Origin: an uncultured Lachnospiraceae bacterium
Lineage (GTDB): Bacteria > Bacillota > Clostridia > Lachnospirales > Lachnospiraceae
Direction: 5' to 3'
NCBI GenBank assembly: GCA_910579085.1
Contig: CAJTRU010000060.1
Location: forward strand, 1 to 22,893
DNA: 22,893 nt
Shown: one piece after another, positions 7,256-14,708 of the stretch
How positions within the stretch are numbered: position 1 is the stretch's first letter
Layout: each line of letters starts with the position of its first letter
Translations under genes and position numbers: made by a program
The notes under the pieces: model-generated
The model's database searches: none
What the model was told of the DNA's origin: nothing
The model's input: only the letters and a program-made list of their open reading frames with translations

Positions 7256-9175
7256 TTATCCCTTTTTATCTTTCTTGCCAGTAATCCTGATTTCATTCCT
7301 GAGTTTATATACCATTCCTCCACTTTCCACATATACAAAATATTCATCTGGCTTTAATCCATCAAGCGTTATGGCAAAAAACATCTTTCTTTCCCCTGGC
7401 TCTATGTCCTGGTATTCCTGGACATATTTATTATTTTCCCCAATAAAATATATTCTTTCCGCCATGCCTGGAATCATTGCAAAAAGAAACAGGTTGTCAC
7501 ATAATCTGGCTCTTCCAAAATATTCCCTGTCAATCTTTTCATCTGCCAGCGGCGGCATCTGCCCTTCAAATTCTGCTGGTGGTGTTAAACTTCCTGCAAT
7601 GGCATCCCTGTTTATCTCTAATGCCTGGCAGTAGTCTTCTATACGTGGTTTAAACTCCCATGTACTTAAAAATATCCTGGAAATTTCTGTCCGCTTAGTT
7701 ATTTCACCACTGGAAGTGTCCGCTTCAGCTATACATGCTTTATATTTTAGTTTTTTATTCTTTAAAATGCCTTCTGCCACAAGCATATATTTGTTGTCAC
7801 CAGAATAAAATGCACTTCCATATTTCTGTGATTTATCAAGTTTTATCCTGTCTTTCAGGCTGTAAGTCCTTTCTTCTTCATTGATATGGACTACTTTGGC
7901 AACAGAACTGTTAAATGGCTTATGTCCTGTTTTAACCCTGCTGCCCGAACGTGTATCAAATAGTACGATGTCATATTCACCATTACATCCACCTGGTACA
8001 GTCATAAAATCAGGGCACATGCAGATTGCCCCGCTTAACCCAATGCCATTTAAGAGGTATTTCTCTACAAATGTCCCTTTCCAGGCTAAAGGCGGTGAAA
8101 TTACCCATTTTAGTTTTCTTTTATTCCAGTCAAGTTTCAAAATGCAGTGCAGTTTCTTAACGGTAACATACATCATGCCATCATGGTACTCAATCCTTGT
8201 AATATCTGCCCAGTTCTTTATTGTACGGTATTGGTCACTTAAAACTGTAGAAATATCACACCTTTTAATAATCTTGCCACTGTCCATATCAAGTTCTATA
8301 ATACAGTCTGAAATATGGTTTTTATCTGATGATGTAACAAGGAAAAGTGAATTGCCATCCTGTGCCACAGCACGTCCTATGCTGTATTCAAGCAGGAATG
8401 TCCTGTAAACCCTTCCCATATAGTCCATTTCATGATACCTGCATGGCTGTACCTTTCCAAAACTGTTCATACGGTTTGCTGTCTTGTCAGCAAGCAGGAA
8501 ACGCCCGTTCTGTAACGGTATCATGCCAAGCTTTCCTGTCCTGCACTGCATTGAATAGCGGATTTTGCCTTCACCGTCAATTACTATTGGATTGAAATTT
8601 ATTCCATTTAACAGAATAAATGGAAAATGTGACATTTGTTTGTCTGTTCTGCATACAATGCTTTTTAACCTGTCTGCTACAGGCGGTACATATATATTTA
8701 TTACCCTGTGCTTTATAATATGGTCTTCTTCATCTATAAGCTGCAAATCCACCTTATTATTCCTGCCCTGGTAAAGTCCCATAACTGCTACCCTGTGCCT
8801 TGTACCTGGTACAGAACTGCCTTCAAAGTTATATTCCGGGGTATCACCCTCCACACAATAGTGCACCCTGCATGTTTTAGAGGAATTAAATAATATAAGG
8901 GCCGTCTGCTTTGCTGCCCCATAGGGGTCAGGTATTACAAGCAGGTATTTAAAAGTGTATAAATGCCTGTCCAGAATACGCTCAAAAGCATAATCCCTTA
9001 CCTGCGAATGGAAACTTCTCTGCATTTCTTTACGCATAGGTGATATGATTTTTTTATTCTTTTTTGCCAGGACTTCACCTTCATACATCCTGTCAAGTTT
9101 ATTCAAATCACTTTCACTATAAGTAACCTTAGAACCATTTTTAACTTCAATAAAATAATTGTCCAAAAATCCCAT
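7256..9175 (-). CDS. Arylsulfotransferase (AssT)-like protein, probably catalytically degenerate
   Basis: A 639-residue protein without a signal peptide or membrane segment. Residues 82-163 match the N-terminal beta-sandwich of arylsulfate sulfotransferases (DPYGAAKQTALILF, RHRVAVMGLYQGRNNKVDL). Residues 195-500 fit the six-bladed propeller, including IIELDMDSGKIIKRCDIS and ILKLD...LKWVISPPLAWK...KYLL. AssT enzymes transfer sulfuryl groups between phenols through a histidine. By eye, the positions expected for the active-site residues are altered. The W-x-H-x-N motif reads NWADIT (D324 replaces His), the following Arg is Lys, and residues 344-417, where the nucleophilic His should fall, contain no histidine. 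It heads the run into cysD (52-base gap). The ATG at 9175 has GAGG about eight bases upstream. It may be a pseudoenzyme or binding protein; the fold assignment is from memory without an alignment. Confidence 0.72.
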   Translation of the reverse strand: MGFLDNYFIEVKNGSKVTYSESDLNKLDRMYEGEVLAKKNKKIISPMRKEMQRSFHSQVRDYAFERILDRHLYTFKYLLVIPDPYGAAKQTALILFNSSKTCRVHYCVEGDTPEYNFEGSSVPGTRHRVAVMGLYQGRNNKVDLQLIDEEDHIIKHRVINIYVPPVADRLKSIVCRTDKQMSHFPFILLNGINFNPIVIDGEGKIRYSMQCRTGKLGMIPLQNGRFLLADKTANRMNSFGKVQPCRYHEMDYMGRVYRTFLLEYSIGRAVAQDGNSLFLVTSSDKNHISDCIIELDMDSGKIIKRCDISTVLSDQYRTIKNWADITRIEYHDGMMYVTVKKLHCILKLDWNKRKLKWVISPPLAWKGTFVEKYLLNGIGLSGAICMCPDFMTVPGGCNGEYDIVLFDTRSGSRVKTGHKPFNSSVAKVVHINEEERTYSLKDRIKLDKSQKYGSAFYSGDNKYMLVAEGILKNKKLKYKACIAEADTSSGEITKRTEISRIFLSTWEFKPRIEDYCQALEINRDAIAGSLTPPAEFEGQMPPLADEKIDREYFGRARLCDNLFLFAMIPGMAERIYFIGENNKYVQEYQDIEPGERKMFFAITLDGLKPDEYFVYVESGGMVYKLRNEIRITGKKDKKG

Positions 9176-9217
9176 CCAGCAATCCTCATTTCTGTTCCAT
9201 ACAGCCTGATATAATTT

Positions 9218-9245
9218 ATTATATGCCTTATAACTTCATTGTAAG
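9218..9245 (-). promoter_or_regulatory. Possible promoter for the sulfate-activation run
   Basis: On the minus strand a perfect -10 box TATAAT (9218-9223) is preceded by CTTACA (9240-9245) with a 16-base spacer. The -35 box overlaps the end of tex. Transcription would start near 9210 and leave about 35 bases before the arylsulfotransferase-like start. If real, the sulfate and potassium genes can be expressed separately from tex. The -35 box is only a four-of-six match. Confidence 0.42.
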
Positions 9246-11552
9246 CTGTATTCTCTGCTTCTTTATATCTACACTTAATACTTTGACATCTACAATATCA
9301 CCAACGCTGACTATATCAAGAGGATGCTTTACAAACTTGTTATTAGAAAGCTGTGATATATGTACAAGCCCGTCCTGGTGCACCCCTATGTCTACAAAAG
9401 CACCAAAGTCAATTACATTGCGCACTGTCCCTTTTAATACCATGCCTTCTTTTAAATCTTTCATTTCAAGCACATCTGTACGCAATATTGGAAGCGGCAT
9501 TTCATCACGTGGGTCTCTTGCTGGTTTTTCCAGTTCCTTAAGTATATCACAAAGCGTTATTTCACCAATGCCAAGTTCTGCTGCCACTGCCTTTTTATCC
9601 TTTATCTTCCCTGCAAGCCTTCCTCCAGGGCTTTCCTGTATGTCATCCTGTTCTCCAAGAGGTATGCTGCTGTCACCAAATGCCTTAGCAAATGCTGCGC
9701 CAAATGCAGTATTTGTATTTTTAACTATAAATTCTTTTTTCTTCCCTTTTCTATCCTGCTTTTTCTTATCCGCCTGCCCCTGTTTCCCTGTCTTTGCGGC
9801 ATCTGCCTGTATTTTCTTTAAATCATCTGGCGTTATGCCAAGTTTATCAAGAAGCTTACCTGCTGCATCATATGATTCAGGGTGCACACTTGTTGCATCA
9901 AGAGGGTTTTCACCATCCTGGATACGCATAAAACCTGCGCACTGCTCAAATGCTTTTGGCCCAAGCTTGGCAACTTTTAAAAGCTGTTTCCTGTTAGTAA
10001 ATTTCCCGTTTTCTTCCCTGTATATTACTATATTTTTAGCAACTGCCTTGGAAATTCCAGATATATATTCAAGCAATGGCGCTGATGCAGTATTCAAATC
10101 CACACCTACTTTATTTACACAGTCCTCAACAACACCAGCCAGTGCTTCTGCAAGCTTTTTCTGGTTCATGTCATGCTGGTACTGCCCAACACCTATTGAC
10201 TTCGGGTCAATCTTAACAAGTTCTGCAAGCGGGTCCTGCAGCCTTCTTGCGATTGATGCTGCACTCCTCTGGCCTACGTCAAACTCTGGGAACTCCTCTG
10301 TTGCAAGTTTGCTGGCAGAATATACAGAAGCGCCTGCTTCATTAACTATTACATACTGTACAGGCTCTTTTATCTCCTTTAAAATATCTGCAATAATCTG
10401 TTCAGACTCACGTGATGCTGTCCCATTGCCAACAGAAATAAGTGATATACCATATTTGCTAACTAATGCCTTAACAACCTTTTTAGTTTCTTCAACTTTA
10501 TTTTGTGGTGCTGTAGGATATACAACTGTAGTATCAAGCACTTTTCCCGTGCTGTCAACTACTGCAAGTTTACAGCCTGTACGGAAAGCCGGGTCCCAGC
10601 CAAGCACATTCCTGCCTGCAACTGGCGGCTGCATAAGAAGCTGCCCTAAATTCTTTCCAAATACCTTAATTGCGCCATCCTCTGCTTTTTCTGCCAGTTC
10701 ATTACGTATTTCACGCTCTATTGCAGGTGCAATGAGCCTTTTATAGCTGTCTTCTATAGCATCCCTTAAGACTGTTACAAATTCTTCATTAGGAGAAGTT
10801 ATTATTTTCTTGCCAAGATAACCAAGAATACGCTCTTCTGGTGCTTCCAGCTTTACAACAAGAAACTTTTCCTTCTCACCACGGTTTAATGCAAGTACCC
10901 TGTGTCCTGCAATTTTAGCAGCTTCCTCACTAAAATCATAGTACATTTCATAAACAGATTGTGCTTCACTGTCTTTAGCGGATGATACAATTCTTCCTTC
11001 TTCAAATGAAACTTTCCTTATATACATCCTGTATTCTGCATTATCAGAAATAATTTCTGCAATTATATCCTTTGCGCCTGCTATTGCATCTTCAGCACTG
11101 TTTACTTCCCTCTCCTCCGAAACAAAACCAGCAGCAAGGCTATCTATATTTTCTGTACTTTCCTGTGCCATAAATATATCTGCAAGCCCTTCAAGACCTT
11201 TCTCCCTGGCAATAGTTGCCCTCGTCCTTCTCTTAGGGCGGTATGGGCGGTAAAGGTCTTCCACAACAACCTGTGTCTGTGCTTCCAAAATCTGTTTCCT
11301 AAGTTCCTCTGTAAGCTTTCCCTGTTCATCAATACTGGCAAGTACCTGTTCCTTCTTTTCCTCAAGGTTTCTAAGGTATACCAGGCGTTCATTTATATTA
11401 CGTATCTGCTCATCATCCAGAGAACCATGCGCCTCTTTCCTGTATCTTGCTATAAATGGAATAGTATTCCCTTCATCTATAAGATTTATTACTGCCTCAG
11501 CCTGTCCTGTCCTGATAGAAAGTTCACTGGCAATCTGTTTTGCGATATCCAT
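9228..11552 (-). CDS. tex: Tex/YhgF family S1 RNA-binding transcription accessory protein
   Basis: A 774-residue nucleic-acid-binding protein of the Tex (YhgF, Spt6-like) family, thought to act in transcription and transcript quality control. The N-terminal helical region contains TIPFIARYRKEAHGSLDDEQ. The YqgF-like RNase H fold is in the middle, with LGWDPAFRTGCKLAVVD. A helix-hairpin-helix segment follows (SGISKAVAKNIVIYREENGKF). The C-terminal S1 domain covers about 702-774. Between the helical part and S1 there is a lysine-rich low-complexity stretch, residues about 579-640, that I do not recall in the shorter Bacillus homologue. GGAGG lies seven bases before the ATG. Its promoter is not clear in the 550-base upstream region. 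Confidence 0.93.
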   Translation of the reverse strand: MDIAKQIASELSIRTGQAEAVINLIDEGNTIPFIARYRKEAHGSLDDEQIRNINERLVYLRNLEEKKEQVLASIDEQGKLTEELRKQILEAQTQVVVEDLYRPYRPKRRTRATIAREKGLEGLADIFMAQESTENIDSLAAGFVSEEREVNSAEDAIAGAKDIIAEIISDNAEYRMYIRKVSFEEGRIVSSAKDSEAQSVYEMYYDFSEEAAKIAGHRVLALNRGEKEKFLVVKLEAPEERILGYLGKKIITSPNEEFVTVLRDAIEDSYKRLIAPAIEREIRNELAEKAEDGAIKVFGKNLGQLLMQPPVAGRNVLGWDPAFRTGCKLAVVDSTGKVLDTTVVYPTAPQNKVEETKKVVKALVSKYGISLISVGNGTASRESEQIIADILKEIKEPVQYVIVNEAGASVYSASKLATEEFPEFDVGQRSAASIARRLQDPLAELVKIDPKSIGVGQYQHDMNQKKLAEALAGVVEDCVNKVGVDLNTASAPLLEYISGISKAVAKNIVIYREENGKFTNRKQLLKVAKLGPKAFEQCAGFMRIQDGENPLDATSVHPESYDAAGKLLDKLGITPDDLKKIQADAAKTGKQGQADKKKQDRKGKKKEFIVKNTNTAFGAAFAKAFGDSSIPLGEQDDIQESPGGRLAGKIKDKKAVAAELGIGEITLCDILKELEKPARDPRDEMPLPILRTDVLEMKDLKEGMVLKGTVRNVIDFGAFVDIGVHQDGLVHISQLSNNKFVKHPLDIVSVGDIVDVKVLSVDIKKQRIQLTMKL

Positions 11553-11590
11553 AAAAATCCTCCATTAAATAACTGCATAAATAACATATA

Positions 11591-11612
11591 AGCGGCTATC
11601 CCGGCAGCCGCT
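11591..11612. repeat. Hairpin AGCGGCT/AGCCGCT in the tex upstream region
   Basis: AGCGGCT (11591-11597) pairs with AGCCGCT (11606-11612) around an eight-base loop, and flanking ATATA/ATAT extends the stem. It lies 39 bases upstream of the tex start. The same seven-base arms recur at 11912-11931 inside the compact repeat. Neither strand shows a T run immediately after it. It may be a leader hairpin of the tex transcript. Confidence 0.5.
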
Positions 11613-11660
11613 ATATTCCCCAAAAATACCCCATTTCCCCACATATTTATCTTGACAGAA

Positions 11661-11699
11661 TATATACAAAAACCTGTTAAAAACAAACCTTTGTATATA
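11661..11699. repeat. Inverted repeat TATATACAAA/TTTGTATATA
   Basis: Ten-base arms at 11661-11670 and 11690-11699 are perfect, with a 19-base AT-rich spacer. A longer direct copy of the left arm, ATATATACAAAAAC, occurs at 11660-11673 and again at 12006-12019, flanking the compact palindromic repeat. A loose minus-strand promoter match (TTGTTT, 16 bases, TATATT) lies over this repeat and could drive tex. A TTGACA on the plus strand at 11652-11657 has no matching -10 box. Confidence 0.5.
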
Positions 11700-11882
11700 C
11701 CCCGTCCAAAACCACTATCATACTCTGCATGCCCTATACTTTAGCCTGGACCATCCCGCACCACCAAAATATTTTATGTTTATAAAGTAAATTATTATCT
11801 TGCCTGCTGTATGTTTTATCTGGAATAGTGCCAGCCAGCAGCAGTTTTCAATGTTCCAGTAAAATTTCAAAAAAGTATATTA

Positions 11883-12005
11883 CCAGGCAATTATCAAATG
11901 TAGTTTTATAAAGCGGCTGTATGAAGCCGCTGGTGCTTAAGCCCCATTGCGTGCTTCGTTCAAGCGGAAGCGTGCCGCTGTTAAAACTACTTTGAAATTG
12001 CCTGG
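11883..12005. repeat. Compact palindromic repeat (copy D) between lysC and tex
   Basis: Outer arms 11883-11908 and 11982-12005 pair over about 24 bases with two single-base bulges (CCAGGCAATT at the base). Inside is the hairpin AGCGGCT/AGCCGCT at 11912-11931, then a segment at 11948-11976 reading TTGCGTGCTTCGTTCAAGCG and then GAAGCGTGC. This resembles the conserved arm motif of copies A-C (TGCGTGGCTTA, then GCGGAAGCGTGCC). The preceding GGTGCTTAAGCCCC also resembles their opposite arm. It lacks the GATAACTG terminal boxes, so it is a relative or a rearranged remnant. The rest of the 550-base intergenic region shows no gene. Confidence 0.6.
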
Positions 12006-12080
12006 ATATATACAAAAACATTTTAATGGAACATGAAATCTGCGTTATACTTCACATTCCACAGCAAAAAACATTAAACA

Positions 12081-12104
12081 AAAATATTTCCCAAAAAATA
12101 TTTT
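12081..12104 (-). terminator. Weak AT-rich hairpin at the lysC stop
   Basis: AAAATATTT (12081-12089) and AAATATTTT (12096-12104) form a nine-base AT-only stem that overlaps the lysC stop codon. A T-rich stretch follows on the minus strand. An AT-only stem is thermodynamically weak; the large palindrome at 11883-12005 further downstream may be the effective transcript end. Confidence 0.35.
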
Positions 12105-13314
12105 ACCTCTCAAGTGAAAACGCATCATGTACAGCCTGTGCTGCTATCTCTGTGTATTTCCTGTCAACAAGGACTGTTACACGTATTTCAGATGTAGAAA
12201 TCTGGCGGATATTTACGCCTGCGTCATAAAGTGCCTCAAACATTTTTGCTGCCACACCTGCATTAGTCATCATTCCTGCACCTACTATTGAAACTTTAGA
12301 AACATCCTTCATAACCTCAGTTCTTGAACATTTAAGGCTTGTATTTGCATGGCGTTCTATTGTTTCCATTGCTGTATCTGCCATATCTTCTGTTACTGTA
12401 AAGCAGATATCCTGTGTACCATCATGCTCAACTGACTGGAGTATCATATCGACATTTACATTATGGTTTGCAAGATGCTGGAATAACTTAAATGCAACCC
12501 CTGGCTTATTTTCAAGGCCTTCAACTGCTATCTGTACCACATTCTTATCTGTCGCAACCCCGCTGACTAACATCTTCTCCATATTACTTTCCTCCTTAAC
12601 TACTGTTCCTTCACTTGTATTCAGGCTTGAACGCACAACAAGCTGCACACCATATTTCTTTGCCATCTCAACTGAACGGTTATGAAGCACACCTGCACCA
12701 AGGCTTGCAAGCTCAAGCATTTCATCATAAGTGATTTCCTTAAGTTTACGTGCCTTTGGGACTACCCTTGGGTCTGCTGTAAATACCCCGTCTACATCTG
12801 TATAAATTTCACATGCATCTGCATGGAGTGCTGCTGCCAGTGCTACTGCTGTAGTATCAGAACCACCTCTGCCAAGTGTTGTATAATCATCATATTTATT
12901 AATTCCCTGGAAACCTGTAATAACAACTATACGGCGGTTATCCAGCTCATTCTTTATTCTCTCTGTGTCAATCCTCTTAATCCTTGCAGTACCATAATCT
13001 GCTGTTGTATGCATTGCCACCTGGAACGCATTCATTGAAACTGCTGGCACTCCAAGGGAATCCATTGCCATTGCCATAAGCGCCACTGATGTCTGTTCAC
13101 CTGTTGTAAGAAGCATGTCAAGTTCACGCCTTGATGCTTTTGGGTTAATATCTTTTGCCATATCAAGCAGCACATCAGTCTGCTTTCCCATAGCAGATAA
13201 AACTACTACCACCTTATTGCCATTTTTATAATCTTCAATACAACGCTTTGCTACATTAAAAATCCTCTCTTTATTAGCAACCGATGTACCGCCAAATTTC
13301 TTAACTATTAACAT
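12103..13314 (-). CDS. lysC: Aspartate kinase (aspartokinase)
   Basis: A 403-residue enzyme phosphorylating aspartate, the first step to lysine, threonine and methionine. The N-terminal kinase domain has KFGGTS at 6-11, TTGEQTS, GFQG and TLGRGGSDTTA, and the nucleotide-site DVDGVFTADPR. Two ACT domains follow: around 260-330 (IAVEGLENKPGVAFKLFQHLA) and 340-403 (IVGAGMMTNAGVAAKMFEAL). They are the usual sites for lysine and/or threonine feedback. The size and layout match single-function Bacillus-type aspartokinase. AGGAGG lies five bases before the ATG. It follows the ApgM-like gene by 37 bases. No lysine riboswitch fits in that gap, so transcription comes from upstream and control is probably allosteric. 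Confidence 0.95.
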   Translation of the reverse strand: MLIVKKFGGTSVANKERIFNVAKRCIEDYKNGNKVVVVLSAMGKQTDVLLDMAKDINPKASRRELDMLLTTGEQTSVALMAMAMDSLGVPAVSMNAFQVAMHTTADYGTARIKRIDTERIKNELDNRRIVVITGFQGINKYDDYTTLGRGGSDTTAVALAAALHADACEIYTDVDGVFTADPRVVPKARKLKEITYDEMLELASLGAGVLHNRSVEMAKKYGVQLVVRSSLNTSEGTVVKEESNMEKMLVSGVATDKNVVQIAVEGLENKPGVAFKLFQHLANHNVNVDMILQSVEHDGTQDICFTVTEDMADTAMETIERHANTSLKCSRTEVMKDVSKVSIVGAGMMTNAGVAAKMFEALYDAGVNIRQISTSEIRVTVLVDRKYTEIAAQAVHDAFSLER

Positions 13315-13351
13315 ATTGCCCTCCTAATCTGTTTCAAAAGGAAATTACTGG

Positions 13352-14551
13352 TTATTGTAACAGCCTGCCCATAAGGGTATAGCCATGTTCCACCACATTG
13401 CCGCTTTTTGCTGCATCTTTTTCATTATACAGCAGGCCGGTATTCTTATTAACTGTGCTGTCATAAAGCATATATGGGACAGGGTCACTTGTATGTGTAC
13501 GGCATGATACTGGTGTAGGATGGTCAGGCATGACAAGTACCCTGTAATCCTCACCCGATGCATCCATTTTCTTAAGAATGGTATCTAATACCCGGCTGTC
13601 AAGATATTCAATAGCTTTTATCTTGCGTTCAAGGCTGCCCTGGTGTCCCATTTCATCAGGAGCTTCCATATGGATATACACAAAGTCATAATTATCTTCA
13701 AGCAATGCCTTTACCGCTGCCTGTGCCTTGCCTTCCCAGTTTGTTTCAAGAGTGCCGTCTGCACCTGGCACATTAATATTATACATGCCTGTGCCCTCTG
13801 CAATGCCTTTTAAAAGGTCAACTGCTGAAATCATTGCACCTTTCTTGCCATATTTACCCTCAAACAAATCAAGTGCAGGACGTGTGCCCGCTCCCCAGAA
13901 CCATATTGAGTTAGCCTTATTAAGCCCCTTCTTTGCACGCTCTGTATTTAATGGATGGCTGTTTAATATATCATAGCTTTTCTCCATCATTTCACGGAGC
14001 TTCTGGTTATCTGGAAGGTATTCACCAATTACCCGCCCAAGCACATCATGTGGAGGTATAAGTTCTGCCACTTCCCCGTTATCCCAGATTGTCAGGTGGC
14101 GGTAACTTGTTCCTACATAAAACTTATAAATATCACTGTTTAATTCTTTCTGTACAGCTTCCATAAGTACAGCAGCATCTTCTGTAGAAATCTCACTGGA
14201 ACTGTGGTCAATTATTGTTTTTTCTTTATATGGAAGGCTGTCATCTGATAATGTAACAATATTGCAGCGTATTGCAATATCTGTATCTTTCAGGGGAACA
14301 CCTATGCTAAGTGCTTCCAGTGGTGAACGTCCTGTATAATATTTCTCCGGGTCATATCCAAGTACCGCCAGGTTAGCTGTATCACTTCCTGGTTTCATTC
14401 CATCTGGTATTGTATGTGCAAGCCCAATTTCTGATTTTGGTGCAATGCTGTCCATAGCTGGAGTCTTTGCATATTCAAGAGGAGTCATGCCTCCTAAACT
14501 ATTAACTGGCTCATCTGCCATTCCGTCCCCTAATACTACAATGTATTTCAT
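13352..14551 (-). CDS. apgM: ApgM-family phosphotransferase, probable homoserine kinase
   Basis: A 399-residue protein of the alkaline phosphatase superfamily, related to archaeal-type cofactor-independent phosphoglycerate mutase. Metal-site motifs are VVLGDGMAD (D9), GSDTANLAVLGYDP (S57, D58), HMEAPDEMGHQG and MPDHPTPVSCRTHTSDPVPY. A bacterial branch of this family clusters with threonine genes and has been proposed to be an alternative homoserine kinase. Its position between hom and lysC supports that role over glycolytic mutase activity. No GHMP-type ThrB is present in the window. The likely product is O-phosphohomoserine for threonine synthase. The ribosome site AGAGG is rather far (about 12 bases) from the ATG. 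Family is secure, substrate is inferred. Confidence 0.85.
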   Translation of the reverse strand: MKYIVVLGDGMADEPVNSLGGMTPLEYAKTPAMDSIAPKSEIGLAHTIPDGMKPGSDTANLAVLGYDPEKYYTGRSPLEALSIGVPLKDTDIAIRCNIVTLSDDSLPYKEKTIIDHSSSEISTEDAAVLMEAVQKELNSDIYKFYVGTSYRHLTIWDNGEVAELIPPHDVLGRVIGEYLPDNQKLREMMEKSYDILNSHPLNTERAKKGLNKANSIWFWGAGTRPALDLFEGKYGKKGAMISAVDLLKGIAEGTGMYNINVPGADGTLETNWEGKAQAAVKALLEDNYDFVYIHMEAPDEMGHQGSLERKIKAIEYLDSRVLDTILKKMDASGEDYRVLVMPDHPTPVSCRTHTSDPVPYMLYDSTVNKNTGLLYNEKDAAKSGNVVEHGYTLMGRLLQ

Positions 14552-14610
14552 TTTCTGTTTTTACCTCTTTCCTGTACTGCTTTTTCTGGTTTTAAGCCCT
14601 GGATATACTC

Positions 14611-14660
14611 GTGAACGCATTTATCTGCCGCTTTCTGTCAAACACTGCCGGTGCGTTCAC
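14611..14660. repeat. Inverted repeat GTGAACGCA/TGCGTTCAC between hom and the ApgM-like gene
   Basis: Perfect nine-base arms at 14611-14619 and 14652-14660 enclose 32 bases, in the 157-base gap between hom and the next gene. On the plus strand a TTTTT follows the right arm, but on the coding (minus) strand no T run follows, so it is not a clean terminator for hom. It could be a leader structure or attenuator between the two genes. A TTGACA on the minus strand inside the loop has no matching -10 box. Confidence 0.4.
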
Positions 14661-14708
14661 TTTTTATACATTTAGACCGGCAAATATTTTTGTCCATTAG
14701 TATAAATT

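Noticed and set aside
9223..10746. A 507-codon open frame on the plus strand opposite tex
   Set aside because: Serine- and leucine-rich translation typical of the complement of a well-coded gene; no start signal, and tex on the other strand is unmistakable.
11652..11685. Plus-strand promoter from TTGACA at 11652-11657
   Set aside because: The best -10 at 17 bases is TGTTAA, a poor match, and no plus-strand gene follows.
13315..13351. Lysine riboswitch in front of lysC
   Set aside because: Only 37 bases separate lysC from the upstream gene, too little for the riboswitch, and no aptamer motif is visible.
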